Positions 16,478 to 25,292 are shown, counted from the first letter of the stretch. The stretch: DNA of 43,131 bases from Streptosporangium minutum (GCF_002149035.1 NZ_NGFP01000045.1:1-43131), one strand, 5' to 3'. Made by a program: numbers and translations. Notes: generated by a model from the letters alone, not told the origin.

Positions 16478-16669
16478 GTGAATGAACAGCTTCCGGACGA
16501 CGCTCCGGCCAGGCTCTCGATCGACCCTGCCCAGTTGACCGATCCGGGAGAGCTCAGGGGCGGGCACGCCATGGCTGTGGGAGCCGTGCTGCCCAAGCCG
16601 ATCCCGCCTGACGCGCCGGAGCCCGCGCAGGCCCCGGAGGGCGACAAGGACCCCGCTGCGGAGTCGTGA
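16478..16669 (+). CDS. Small acidic, proline-rich protein upstream of DUF6338
   Basis: A 63-residue ORF with an excellent start: AAGGAG five bases before a GTG. It begins VNEQLPDDAPARLSIDPAQL and continues with DPGELRGGHAMAVGAVLP. It ends in a Pro/Glu/Ala-rich tail (PDAPEPAQAPEGDKDPAAES). There is no signal peptide or membrane helix. Its stop lies 3 bases before the next GTG start, so it is almost certainly co-translated with the DUF6338 protein. I recognise no family; an accessory or regulatory partner of that protein is a reasonable guess. Confidence 0.7.
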   Translation: MNEQLPDDAPARLSIDPAQLTDPGELRGGHAMAVGAVLPKPIPPDAPEPAQAPEGDKDPAAES

Positions 16670-16672
16670 GCC

Positions 16673-17362
16673 GTGCCCACCACTCTCCTGTCCCTGATTC
16701 TCTTCGTCGCGCTGCTCGCACCCGGATTCGCCTACACCGCCGTCCGTGACAGCAGGTTTCCCGAGCGCACGTCTTCGGCGTTCCGTGAAAGCACCCGGGT
16801 CGCCCTCGCGAGCATCGTCTTCGACCTCGCCTCGCTCGGCGTCTTCACCGTGCTCCGCTTCGCCGCACCGGGCCTGACCCCTGATGTCGGTCGGCTGATC
16901 CGTCAGGGAGAGGGATACCTGCGCACGCACTACGCCAGCGTCACCGCATGGGCGACCGTCCTGCTGGCGCTCGCGGTCGGGGCAGCCGTGCTGACGGCGT
17001 GGCGACTGCCGCGCCGCCGCCACCCGCTCACCGTCGAGTCCTCGTGGTGGCTGCTGTTCCACAGCTATCCCGAACGTAACGGAGCCGCCGAGATCCGGGT
17101 GGGCTGCGAGCTGACCGATGGGAGTTTCATCGGCGGACGGCTGCAGCACTTCGCCTACCAGGCCGAGGAGACCGGAGATCGCGAGCTGGCCATCCGGAGA
17201 CCGTTCGAGCATCGCCCGGCCAAAGACCAACCGGCTCGCGACCTGTCCGGCGAGCACTTCGTCACCATCAGCGCCCGCCAGATCAAGTTCCTCACCGTCA
17301 CCTACCTCGCCGCTCCCACCGGCCGGCAGGCGAAGGAGCCGGTCACGGACCCACGTGAATGA
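16673..17362 (+). CDS. DUF6338 family membrane protein
   Basis: 229 residues with an N-terminal helix (TTLLSLILFVALLAPGFAY), a second (ALASIVFDLASLGVFTVL) and a third (WATVLLALAVGAAVLTAW). A cytosolic C-terminal domain follows, with the family-like phrases SWWLLFHSYP, VGCELTDGSFIGGRL and ISARQIKFLTVTYL. The opening MPTTLLSL-LFV-LLAPGFAY and the end match DUF6338 as I know it; the function of the family is unknown. A GTG start at 16673 has GGAG nine bases upstream. The gene converges on the TPR-CHAT gene with a 20-bp overlap of the 3' ends, so antisense transcription could link their expression. Confidence 0.82.
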   Translation: MPTTLLSLILFVALLAPGFAYTAVRDSRFPERTSSAFRESTRVALASIVFDLASLGVFTVLRFAAPGLTPDVGRLIRQGEGYLRTHYASVTAWATVLLALAVGAAVLTAWRLPRRRHPLTVESSWWLLFHSYPERNGAAEIRVGCELTDGSFIGGRLQHFAYQAEETGDRELAIRRPFEHRPAKDQPARDLSGEHFVTISARQIKFLTVTYLAAPTGRQAKEPVTDPRE

Positions 17363-20300
17363 AGGCTGCCCACCGCGAGGGGTGATCGGGCCATGCGTCC
17401 CGCCACTTCTTCACAATCCGGTGCAGGGCTCCGGCGGCCCAGCCCGCGTCGGCGCCTCCCCCCGGTGGCCGAGCCGCGTAGAAACCACCGGCCACGCGCG
17501 CGGCCACCTCGTCGTAGATCGGCCAGAGGGTCCCGATGACGTGCCGGTATCCGGCAAGTTGGAGTGCGCCGGTGATGTGCAGGGCCTCGTCGGCGAGATT
17601 CGGCGCGTTCTGCGTCGTGCTGCAGGCCGACAGGTACGCCAGTTCGCCGTGGCGTAGGTCGAGCTCAGCCAGGTCGGTCACCGTCACGACCCCGTCATGG
17701 ACGACCAGGCCGCTGCTGGACGGCCGGCGGAGATCAGTCGTGGCGTGCCCCGCGCAGTGGATCCAGTCGTGAGAACCCAGGGCCTTCAGCACGTTCTCGC
17801 GGGTCGCGTCCGTGTCGTGCAGGAGCCTGGCGCCGAGCGTGCGCCGGAGCTCGTCGAGCTCGGCCCGCTGCCGCTTCAGACCGGCGTCCGACAGCCCGAC
17901 CGCCAGGGGACGCGGCGCCTCGGCACGCGGCCGGGGCCTGTCTCGCAGGTGGCGCAGCGAGCGCAGCGTGGGGATGTAGGACGAGACGCATCGATCCATC
18001 ACCGCCGTCCCGTCGCCGCGGGTGTGCCGCCCGGCGGCGTGGATCGGCAGGAACGTGAGGAGTCCGGTGGGGCACCACCACAGCCGCGACTCGGGCGAGG
18101 CCAGGTCCAGCGCGTTCAGGACGGGCGCGGCTGCCGTCTCCCACAGCCACTCCAGCATGCCGGAGATCGCCCTGTCGTCCATCCTGCCGTTGAGCGTGCT
18201 GTCCCTCAGAACGGTCGCATGCGTCTGAACGTCGGAGAAGTGGAGATCGGGCAGATTCACCGCGGATACGCCTCGCTCCGTGGCGAGGATGGCGGCGCAC
18301 CCGACCACGGTCGCGTTGAGCAACACGACGGGCCCGTGCCTGCCGAGTTCGGGGACCGTCTCCGCGTCCGGCGGTTTGAGGAAGTCCGTCTCCCCGCCGA
18401 CCGCCCGGATCTCCGCCAGGAGAGCCGCCCAGTCGTGGTCGCGGCCATGTCTGGCGGCGATCCTCGCCGCGGTCTCGATCTCGGCCGGCCCGGCGGGGGC
18501 GCGTAGCGCCTCGAACCGATCGGCCAGGTCGGGCCGGATCCGGCGCAGCCTGGAGACGTCGGCCCTGTTCTCCAGCCCCTGACCAAGGAGAATGCCGCGC
18601 CCTGCTTCGAGCAGTTCCAGCGCGGTGTCCGCCTCGCCGAGATGCAGCGCGCACGCCGCTGCCATGGAGGCCATGCCCTGCGCCTTGGCCAGCCCGCCCT
18701 CCTGGTCCTCTCTGACGAGCGCCCTGGCTCCCGCGCGAGGCAGGGCGGCCACGCCCGCCGTGAACGCGGCCAGTGCCCTGGGCCACTCGCCCCGTTTGAC
18801 CGCTCTCGATCCCGCGAGCCAGGCCAGTGTGACCGTCTCCCTGGCCGGGGTTCCGCCGTTCAGGACGGCCTCCATCGCCAGACGCTCTCCCCGCTCGGCG
18901 TCGCGGCCGCCGCGCACCAGGAGCGCGGTGGCGAGATTGACCTGGAGGGCCGGCCGCAGCGGGTCCTCGTCGGAGACCCGTTCCAGTGCCGCGTCGAGCA
19001 GTGCGACGCCCTCGTCGAGGTCGACCGGGCTCCTGTCGGTGATCAGGGCCGTGGCCAGGTTCGACATCCAGTACGGGGCGGAGGGGCCGTCGGAGGCGAG
19101 CTCTCTGGCCATGCGCAGGCAGCGGACGGCCTCCCGCTGATGCGAGGGATCCCTTGTGATCCCGTAGAGGGTGGAAAACGCCTCGCCGACCGATCCGGCG
19201 AGCCAGGATCTGCGGTGGAAACCCTCCGGCAGATCGGCGAGGGTCGCCAGGCCCAGCAGAGCGGCGTCCTCCACCTGCTCCCGCTCACCGGTGAGGCCCG
19301 CCAGCGACGAGGCGCATGCCGCGAGGTTGCCCACAGCGAGCGCATGGTCCCTGTGACCGGCCCCGAGCAGGTCGACCGCCTCCCGGGCGCGCCGCACCGC
19401 CTCGCCGATCGCCTGGGTGTCCCCGGTGACCTGGTAGACCGTGATGAGAACGCCGGAGAGGCCGCTGAGCTGCTTCACGCGGTTGTCACGGGACAGTTGC
19501 GTGTCGGCCAGCAGCTTTCGATTGGCCTCCGCCGCCTGTTGAAGGACCTGGATCGCCCGGGTGAGGGTGGCGCGGTCCCCGGTCCGCCGATAGAGCGAGT
19601 ACAGGGCGGATCCGCTGTTGGACAGGCCTACGGCCCGGTCGTAGGAACCGGGGTGCGATCCGCTGACCATCGTCTCGGCTGCCGTCACCGCCTCTTGGAC
19701 GATCGCCAGGTCGACGGAGACGTCGTCGGCCAGCATCAGCAGGATGGAACAGAGGTGGTGCAGGGCTTCGTAGTGGAAGTCGCCACCCGGTTCGGCCTGT
19801 TCGAGCACCGCTCTGAACAGCTCCGTCGCCTTCCACAGATCGTCACGATCGCCGGTGGCCTCGTAGCGGAACCAGAGCGCGTCGGCGACCGCCAGCAGGT
19901 AGGGGGCCTGCGACACGCCGTCCGCCTTCGAGGCGGTGTCGAGTGCCTCCTGTGCCCGATCCACCGCCTCGTCGATCACCTCCCGGCGGATGTCCCGCTC
20001 ATAGAGTCGCATCAGCGCCCTGGCCAGGAAAAGCAGTCTGCGAGGCCGCGCGGGATGGTCCGCCGATGACGTGGTCACGCTGCGGCGGGCCTCCTCGACC
20101 GCCTCGGCGAGCGCGCCGACCTCTCCGGTCGACTCGAAGGCGGTCTTCAGCACCACGGCCAGGTTGGCGTGCCGCATGGGCAGGATCGGATCATCGGGTG
20201 AGGTGAGAGCCAGTGCCTGCCGTGCCGGATCCACGGACTCGGCCGCCAGGCCGGCGTCGCCGGTCAGCTCGGCCAGACGGCTCATGCCCAAGCTCAGGTT

Positions 20301-21077
20301 GTTGAGGAGCTGCGGCCGCACGATCGGGCTCGCGTCGGGAGCGTCGAGCGCCCCCCGCAGCAGCCGGACCGAGCGACCCACCGCGTCCGCGTCGCCGACA
20401 TGCCTGCCCAGGATCATGAACGCCGCTCCGAGCGTTGCGAGGACGTCGGCGGATTCGGCACCCTCAGCCCGCTCGGCCCGCTCGATTGTCTCCAGCGCCT
20501 CGTCCACGGTCGCGAGGTCGTCCGTGCAGGAGGCGAGGTCGGACAGCGTCAGCCCGAGGTTGGCCAGCAGTTGCGGCGCGTCCGGTTCGAGGTCGACGGC
20601 AGCGCGGAGCCGCCGTACGGCGTCGCGCAGGATGTCGAGCTCTCCGGTCAGCTCCCAGTATCGTCGGCAGGCTGCCGCGAGGTTGGTGAGGAGGTCCACG
20701 AGCTCGGGATCATCAGGCGCGGTCGCCGTCACGCGGTCGTGCGCGAGGATCACGGCCAGTCCTGCGGCGTCGATGTCAGGGATGTCGATCAGCTCGGTGA
20801 TGATGTGATCCAGGTTGCGCAGCATGGCGGCGCGCTGCTCGGGACAGGCCTCGGCCAGTGCCTCGGAGTCCGCTGAGTACAGTGCGGCGATTATCAGCGT
20901 CCCCAGATCCCGGTCACTGGACCAGTGCGCGAACATCATCGCGCTGAAGAGGTTGAACGCCTCTGCCCTGTTGTCCGTCAGCCCGGCCGGGAGCTCATCC
21001 GCGAGATCGGCGACGAGCCCGGGGATGGCTCCCCGCAGGCCGTCGAGATGCGGAATGTGCGGCAAGGGGGATTCCAT
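17343..21077 (-). CDS. TPR-CHAT protein (caspase-like protease fused to helical repeats)
   Basis: 1244 residues. Residues about 60-900 are a long array of helical TPR-like repeats (motifs such as LLANLGLTLSDLA, LLNNLSLGMSRLAELTG, HANLAVVLKTAFESTG). The C-terminal ~230 residues are a CHAT domain with the expected dyad: His in WIHCAGHA (about 1111) and Cys in YLSACSTT (about 1152). It ends with GTLWPIYDEVAARVA, also characteristic. CHAT proteins are clan CD proteases related to separase/caspases, and several act in bacterial immunity or regulated proteolysis. The substrate here is unknown. The ATG at 21077 is used; TTG at 21080 is adjacent and the ribosome site is weak. Convergent neighbour: DUF6338. 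Confidence 0.9.
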   Translation of the reverse strand: MESPLPHIPHLDGLRGAIPGLVADLADELPAGLTDNRAEAFNLFSAMMFAHWSSDRDLGTLIIAALYSADSEALAEACPEQRAAMLRNLDHIITELIDIPDIDAAGLAVILAHDRVTATAPDDPELVDLLTNLAAACRRYWELTGELDILRDAVRRLRAAVDLEPDAPQLLANLGLTLSDLASCTDDLATVDEALETIERAERAEGAESADVLATLGAAFMILGRHVGDADAVGRSVRLLRGALDAPDASPIVRPQLLNNLSLGMSRLAELTGDAGLAAESVDPARQALALTSPDDPILPMRHANLAVVLKTAFESTGEVGALAEAVEEARRSVTTSSADHPARPRRLLFLARALMRLYERDIRREVIDEAVDRAQEALDTASKADGVSQAPYLLAVADALWFRYEATGDRDDLWKATELFRAVLEQAEPGGDFHYEALHHLCSILLMLADDVSVDLAIVQEAVTAAETMVSGSHPGSYDRAVGLSNSGSALYSLYRRTGDRATLTRAIQVLQQAAEANRKLLADTQLSRDNRVKQLSGLSGVLITVYQVTGDTQAIGEAVRRAREAVDLLGAGHRDHALAVGNLAACASSLAGLTGEREQVEDAALLGLATLADLPEGFHRRSWLAGSVGEAFSTLYGITRDPSHQREAVRCLRMARELASDGPSAPYWMSNLATALITDRSPVDLDEGVALLDAALERVSDEDPLRPALQVNLATALLVRGGRDAERGERLAMEAVLNGGTPARETVTLAWLAGSRAVKRGEWPRALAAFTAGVAALPRAGARALVREDQEGGLAKAQGMASMAAACALHLGEADTALELLEAGRGILLGQGLENRADVSRLRRIRPDLADRFEALRAPAGPAEIETAARIAARHGRDHDWAALLAEIRAVGGETDFLKPPDAETVPELGRHGPVVLLNATVVGCAAILATERGVSAVNLPDLHFSDVQTHATVLRDSTLNGRMDDRAISGMLEWLWETAAAPVLNALDLASPESRLWWCPTGLLTFLPIHAAGRHTRGDGTAVMDRCVSSYIPTLRSLRHLRDRPRPRAEAPRPLAVGLSDAGLKRQRAELDELRRTLGARLLHDTDATRENVLKALGSHDWIHCAGHATTDLRRPSSSGLVVHDGVVTVTDLAELDLRHGELAYLSACSTTQNAPNLADEALHITGALQLAGYRHVIGTLWPIYDEVAARVAGGFYAARPPGGGADAGWAAGALHRIVKKWRDAWPDHPSRWAAFIHVGP

Positions 21078-21361
21078 CAATCGACCGCCGTTCGATCACG
21101 TCGGGGAAGGCGCTTGTCGACCGCGCTCAGACCGGGCCTCCGGAAATCGATGATCGGCCTCACGGGTGTCGCCGTCAACGGGTGACGACGCCTCCCGGCT
21201 CGTCCGCCTCGGCGACCGGGCGGAGCAGTTCGGTCGGAACGTGACCGGTCTCCTCGTCCTCCCCGATGTTCCGCAGGCCACAGCTCCGGGCATTCAGGAG
21301 GTGGCGGGCCGGGCGCACCGCCACACGGGACGACGGGGCGGCCGGAAGGCCGGGAGGTCAC

Positions 21362-22039
21362 ATGCAGGTCATCGGAGCGGGGTTCGGCCGTACGGGAACC
21401 ACCTCGCTGAAGGCGGCGCTGGAGCATCTGGGCCTCCGGCCCTGCTACCACATGCTTGAGATCTTCGATCATCCCGAGATGGCCGGGCAGTGGCTGGACA
21501 TCGCGGAGGGACGGTCGGCGGACTGGGACGCGGTGTTCGACGGCTACCAGGCCACGGTCGACTGGCCGGGCGCGTCCTACTGGCGCGAGCTCGCCGACCA
21601 CTACCCCGAGGCCAAGATCCTGCTGAACGTCCGGGACCCCCAGCGGTGGTACAGGAGCATGGAGGCCACGATCTTCAAGCAGGCACGGAGAAGGGAGACC
21701 CTGTCCGGACGCGCGGGGTACGCCGTACTGTCCCGGATGAGCGGTGATTTCGCCGCGTTCACCAGGATGACCCGCGAGGTGGTCGTCGAGCGGGTCTTCG
21801 GCGGCGACATCACCGACAAGGCACACGTCCTGAAGGTCTTCAAGGACCACACCGACACGGTGCGCGCGTCGTTCCCGCCGGACCGGGTGCTGGTCTACGA
21901 CGTCATGCAGGGCTGGGAGCCGCTCTGCGCCTTCCTCGGCCTCCCCGTCCCCACGGCGCCGTTCCCCCGGCTCAACGACAGCGAGAGCTTCGTCCGCGAC
22001 GGTCGCCGGCGGATCGCCCGGATGGTCCTGCGCCGCTGA
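21362..22039 (+). CDS. Sulfotransferase family protein
   Basis: 225 residues. The N-terminus MQVIGAGFGRTGTTSLKAAL is the 5'-phosphosulfate-binding P-loop of the P-loop sulfotransferase fold. LNVRDPQRWYRSMEAT matches the 3'-phosphate-binding strand/helix (RDP-W). The middle holds LGLRPCYHM and SYWRELADHYPEAKILL, as in actinobacterial sulfotransferase-like proteins that resemble NAD-dependent epimerase-adjacent families. PAPS-dependent activity is inferred from the fold. GGGAGG lies five bases before the ATG. It is monocistronic, followed by a 16-bp terminator stem. Confidence 0.85.
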   Translation: MQVIGAGFGRTGTTSLKAALEHLGLRPCYHMLEIFDHPEMAGQWLDIAEGRSADWDAVFDGYQATVDWPGASYWRELADHYPEAKILLNVRDPQRWYRSMEATIFKQARRRETLSGRAGYAVLSRMSGDFAAFTRMTREVVVERVFGGDITDKAHVLKVFKDHTDTVRASFPPDRVLVYDVMQGWEPLCAFLGLPVPTAPFPRLNDSESFVRDGRRRIARMVLRR

Positions 22040-22073
22040 AGGGGATGTAGGCGATATCGGGGCGCGCGTAGTA

Positions 22074-22117
22074 GCGCCTGGTATGGGCGCCGACGGGAAG
22101 ACGCCCATACCAGGCGC
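22074..22117 (+). terminator. Terminator of the sulfotransferase gene
   Basis: Arms GCGCCTGGTATGGGCG (22074-22089) and CGCCCATACCAGGCGC (22102-22117) form a perfect 16-bp stem with a 12-base loop, 34 bases after the stop. Confidence 0.85.
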
Positions 22118-22119
22118 CG

Positions 22120-22332
22120 ATGAGCGTGAGCGTCTCCTGGAAGGTCGTGGCCGAGGGGCCCGATTCGATCGCCGGCCTGTTCTGGGCGCTGCGCGGCGGC
22201 GGCGACTTCTCACTGGTCGCCGCGATCGAATTCGACCTGCACCCCGCACCCGCCCTGTACGGCGGTCGCCCGCTCTGGCCGGCGGAGGTCCCGGCGGGCT
22301 CGCGGGGTACGGGAAGCGGCGTCGTGCAGTGA
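22120..22332 (+). pseudogene. Fragment of a BBE-like FAD-linked oxidase
   Basis: A 70-codon ORF begins MSVSVSWKVVAEGPDSIAGL and contains FWALRGGGDFSLVAAIEFDL followed by HPAPALYGGRPLWPAEV. The LFWALRGGG-F-V-A-EF-LHP phrase is the diagnostic centre of the PCMH-type FAD-binding domain of berberine-bridge-like oxidases, which are normally about 450 residues. Everything N-terminal (including the flavinylation His) and most C-terminal sequence is missing. The ORF starts directly behind the sulfotransferase terminator, and no ribosome site is obvious. I treat it as a relic of a deletion. Confidence 0.65.
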
Positions 22333-22384
22333 CGCTCAGCAGGAACTGGTCAGCCGGCACCTCAGGTGGCTCGGCTGAGCCCCA

Positions 22385-23059
22385 TCACGCCAGGAGGGCG
22401 CGCCAGCGGTCGGCCGACTCGATCATGTCCAGGCTGACCCGCTCCAGGAACGCCCCTGCCTTGGCCAGCCGTTGCCCCACGGGGCTGTCGAGCCCGTACG
22501 TCTCGGCTGCCGCCATCGTGGCCTGCGCCGTCTCCAGTGTCTGCCGCCTGCTGGTCATGATCGAGTTGTACCAGGCGTCGTCGTCGATCACGTAGATGTC
22601 GCGACGCCGCTGCGGGTCCCGCTCGCGCCGGACATACCCCTGCTCGACCAGGTAGTTCACTGCGACGGAGACGGAGGCCGGGCTGATCTTCAGTCTGTGG
22701 GTCAGCTCGGCTGCGGTGCGCCTGCCGTCCTCGGACAGCAGCAGGTCGAGGTGCACGCGTGCTGTCATTCTCGGTAGCCCGATCCTGACCGCCATCTCAA
22801 CGAGCTCGTCTTCCGTGCGGCCGCCCGGCGATCCGGTCGCACAGGGTGGAGCCGGTGTGCCGCGCCGGGCCCGCTGGGCCGTCGCCTGGTGCGCCTGCTG
22901 GGGCCGGTAGCCGCTGGGGCCGCCGTTGCGTCCGATCTCCCGGGTGACCGTCGAGGTCGGCCGGTCGAGCCGCCTGGCGATCTCGGCGTAGGAGAGCCCA
23001 TCGGCGAGTCCGGCCGCGATGCGCTCGCGGTCCTGCTGGGTCAATCGTCCTCCTGGCAT
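22385..23059 (-). CDS. MarR/GbsR-type regulator with IS30-like N-terminal HTH
   Basis: 224 residues with two DNA-binding modules. Residues 1-60 (MPGGRLTQQDRERIAAGLAD, then YAEIARRLDRPTSTVTREI) resemble the HTH_38 of IS30-type transposases. Residues about 85-160 form a MarR-like winged helix (MTARVHLDLLLSEDGRRTAA, RLKISPASVSVAVNYLVEQG, YVRRERDPQRRRDIYVI). This two-part architecture is known in actinobacterial regulators. I chose the ATG at 23059 because the family starts MPGGRL. A TTG at 23044 has AGGAGG four bases upstream and is an alternative. It is divergent from the serine hydrolase and probably controls it and itself through the CATTGCA sites between them. Confidence 0.85.
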   Translation of the reverse strand: MPGGRLTQQDRERIAAGLADGLSYAEIARRLDRPTSTVTREIGRNGGPSGYRPQQAHQATAQRARRGTPAPPCATGSPGGRTEDELVEMAVRIGLPRMTARVHLDLLLSEDGRRTAAELTHRLKISPASVSVAVNYLVEQGYVRRERDPQRRRDIYVIDDDAWYNSIMTSRRQTLETAQATMAAAETYGLDSPVGQRLAKAGAFLERVSLDMIESADRWRALLA

Positions 23060-23086
23060 GCCGCCAGTATTGCCTTCGCCGCCATT

Positions 23087-23180
23087 CATTGCAACTCTAC
23101 ATTGCATTCGAGCGCAGCGTCATTGCACCAATTTGCCGCCATCTACCTGAGCAAACACACTTTGATCGATTGACGGAATT
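23087..23180. promoter_or_regulatory. Cluster of CATTGCA motifs in the divergent promoter region
   Basis: CATTGCA occurs at 23087-23093, 23100-23106 and 23121-23127. The octamer TTGCATTC appears at 23103-23110 and in inverted form (GAATGCAA) at 23173-23180. The region is AT-rich compared with its surroundings. It is a likely operator set for the MarR-type regulator. Confidence 0.5.
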
Positions 23181-23242
23181 TTGAATGCAACATAGCTTTC
23201 GAGTTATCTCAAACACGTACTATCGCAAAGCGAGGAACGACC

Positions 23243-24508
23243 ATGCGTGAATCCCTCCACACCGTCAAGAACAACAGGGCCCGGACGCCGCGGGTCTTGC
23301 GGCGAGTGGCGGTCACGGCGCTGGCGGCCGCGCTGCTGGCCGGAGCGGCCACACCCCCGGTGGCCACCGCGGACAGCAACGCGGCCGTGCTGAAGGCCGC
23401 TGCCGGGCAGGATCGCCCGGAGCTGCAGAAGGCCATCCAGGAGTGGGTCGATTCCGGTCTCGCCGCCGGGATGCAGATGCGCGTGCACGATGAGCGGGGC
23501 GAGTGGGTCGGCAGCGCCGGGGTGCGCAAGCTGGGCCGGAGCGCGAAGCCGCCGACGAACGGGCGGTTCTGGACGGGCAGCTCCGCCAAACCCTTCACCG
23601 CGACCCTGGTGCTGCAACTGGTGGCCGAGGGCAAGATCGGGCTGGACGCCCCGGTGGCCGACTACCTGCCCCAGCTCGGGCTGGACACGCGGATCACCGT
23701 ACGGATGATGCTGCAGCACACCACCGGGTTGTTCAACTACACCGGCGAGTACTACAACGACGGGACCTTCGTGCCGGGGATCCCCGGCATGGGCAAGGAA
23801 TGGGTGGACAACCGGTTCCACACCTACCAGCCCGAGGAGCTGGTACGGCTGGCGTTGTCCAAGCCGGCGAAGTTCGCGCCGGGAACGGACTGGAGCTACG
23901 CCAACACCAACTACACACTGGCCTTGCTGCTGATCGAGAAGGTCACCGGCCGCTCCTACGCCGAGGAGATGAAGCGGCGGATCCTACGGCCGCTCGGGAT
24001 GCGGAACACCGCGGCGGCGGGCACCCGGACGCAGATTCCCGGGCCGCATGCCCACGGCTACTACCGGTATAAGGACGCCGACCAGTGGAAGGTGGTCGAC
24101 GTCACCCGCCAGAACCTCTCCCTGCTGGCCGGCGCCGGTGGCATGATCTCGACCACCCAGGATCTCCAGACGTTCTTCTCCGCGCTGACCGGCGGCAAGC
24201 TCCTGCCGGCCCCGCTGCTGGCCGAGATGCGCAAGCCGCACCCCAAGAGCGCCGGTCTCTACGGCCGCTACGGCCTCGGGCTGTATGTGCAGGACACGGG
24301 CCCGGACTGCGTCGGCACCATCCTCAACCACGACGGCAGCACCCCGGGGGGCTACGGGACGCTGATGTACAGCACGCCCGACGGCAGTAAGACCCTGACC
24401 GCCTCGATCACCACCGGAGACGCCGCAATCGACCAGGCGCAGATGTTCCCGAAGGCGTTGGACAAGCTCGTCAAGGAGGTGTTCTGCGGCGGGAAGGCCG
24501 CGGGCTGA
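23243..24508 (+). CDS. Secreted serine beta-lactamase-family hydrolase (DD-peptidase/esterase-like)
   Basis: 421 residues. The N-terminus has a basic region then RRVAVTALAAALLAGAATPP and an ATA-DS site, a good signal peptide. The class C beta-lactamase/DD-peptidase motifs are complete: SSAK (Ser113, Lys116), YAN (Tyr219-Asn221) and HDGSTPGG as the third (K/H)-x-G element. LMLQHTTGLFNYTG-like and AGGMISTTQDLQTFFSAL segments are typical of this family (serine hydrolases, D-alanyl-D-alanine carboxypeptidases). It probably acts on cell-wall peptides or extracellular amides/esters. GAGG lies seven bases before the ATG. A divergent MarR-type regulator suggests induced expression. Confidence 0.92.
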   Translation: MRESLHTVKNNRARTPRVLRRVAVTALAAALLAGAATPPVATADSNAAVLKAAAGQDRPELQKAIQEWVDSGLAAGMQMRVHDERGEWVGSAGVRKLGRSAKPPTNGRFWTGSSAKPFTATLVLQLVAEGKIGLDAPVADYLPQLGLDTRITVRMMLQHTTGLFNYTGEYYNDGTFVPGIPGMGKEWVDNRFHTYQPEELVRLALSKPAKFAPGTDWSYANTNYTLALLLIEKVTGRSYAEEMKRRILRPLGMRNTAAAGTRTQIPGPHAHGYYRYKDADQWKVVDVTRQNLSLLAGAGGMISTTQDLQTFFSALTGGKLLPAPLLAEMRKPHPKSAGLYGRYGLGLYVQDTGPDCVGTILNHDGSTPGGYGTLMYSTPDGSKTLTASITTGDAAIDQAQMFPKALDKLVKEVFCGGKAAG

Positions 24509-24629
24509 TGGGGCAGAGTCGGCCAGGCATTCCGCACCAGCTCCCGCCCCCTGGCGGTCGGCGATCCTGCCGGCCGCCGGGGACAGGGCGGGGGAGTAGA
24601 GCCGGAGCACAGGCGCCACGGGCTCACCA

Positions 24630-24652
24630 GGCCCAGCTCGCCGAGCTGGGCC
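24630..24652 (+). terminator. Palindromic hairpin after the serine hydrolase
   Basis: GGCCCAGCTCG (24630-24640) and CGAGCTGGGCC (24642-24652) are perfect arms, about 120 bases beyond the stop. It sits between convergent genes, so it may act in both directions. Confidence 0.55.
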
Positions 24653-24768
24653 GGCGGTCCACAGGTGCGGACGCCGGGCCGAGCAGGCAGAACCGGAGGC
24701 GATCGCCTGCTCGGAGTTCCGTGCTCCCCCGCTCTCTCCCGCTCTCCCCTGCGGGCCGGCTGCCGGAC

Positions 24769-25218
24769 TTACTTGATCCTGGTCATGCTGGAGTCGTAGC
24801 CCCCGCCGCCGGGGTAGACCCATGCGCCGGAGAGGGTGTCGCCGTCGGCGTCGAAGGTCCCCCTGTAGTACGCGGGTGAGCCCTTCTCGCCGGCCCAGAT
24901 GGTCAGGGTGTCACCGTCGAGCTCGTAGACGTAGTCGAAGGTGCTGCCCTCGCTGCCGTAGAAGCGGGACTTGATGTCCTCGCTGGCCTTCTCCGCGCCG
25001 AAGGGCTTCTCACGGCCGATCACCTCGAAGCCGGTGATGCTCTGGCCGTACTGCTCCAGCTCGACGTCCTGGATGAGGAAGAAGCCTCCGTCCAGCCGGC
25101 GGTAGGTGACCGTCCCCTCCGCTCCTCCGCTCACCCGCCAGGAGCCGACGAGCCGGTCCAGGGCCCTGACCTGCTCGTCCGGCTGCGCGGCCTGCGTGTT
25201 CCCGGTGCTCTCCGTCAT
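24769..25218 (-). CDS. DUF1579-like small protein
   Basis: 149 residues, soluble, with no signal peptide. The pattern fits the DUF1579/lipocalin-like beta-barrel group: LDRLVGSWRVSGGAEGTVTY at the start (the LVG-W signature), FFLIQDVELEQYGQ, SRFYGSEGSTFDYVYELDGD, and a closing strand pair SPAYYRGTFDADGDTLSGAW. Such proteins may bind small hydrophobic ligands or report on stress; the function is not established. The ATG at 25218 has GGAAGGA seven bases upstream. A CRP-like palindrome lies about 85 bases upstream. Confidence 0.75.
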   Translation of the reverse strand: MTESTGNTQAAQPDEQVRALDRLVGSWRVSGGAEGTVTYRRLDGGFFLIQDVELEQYGQSITGFEVIGREKPFGAEKASEDIKSRFYGSEGSTFDYVYELDGDTLTIWAGEKGSPAYYRGTFDADGDTLSGAWVYPGGGGYDSSMTRIK

Positions 25219-25292
25219 GATCGTTCCTTCCTGCCGTTCCCCGCGGCGTTACGGTGTCGCTCATATGACCGGCAGGCCGGCGGAAAGGGATC

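Noticed and set aside
21078-21361. Possible short gene between the CHAT and sulfotransferase genes
   Set aside because: Short frames there (for example DDASRLVRLGDRAEQFG) have no ribosome site and are not recognisable; treated as intergenic/promoter DNA.
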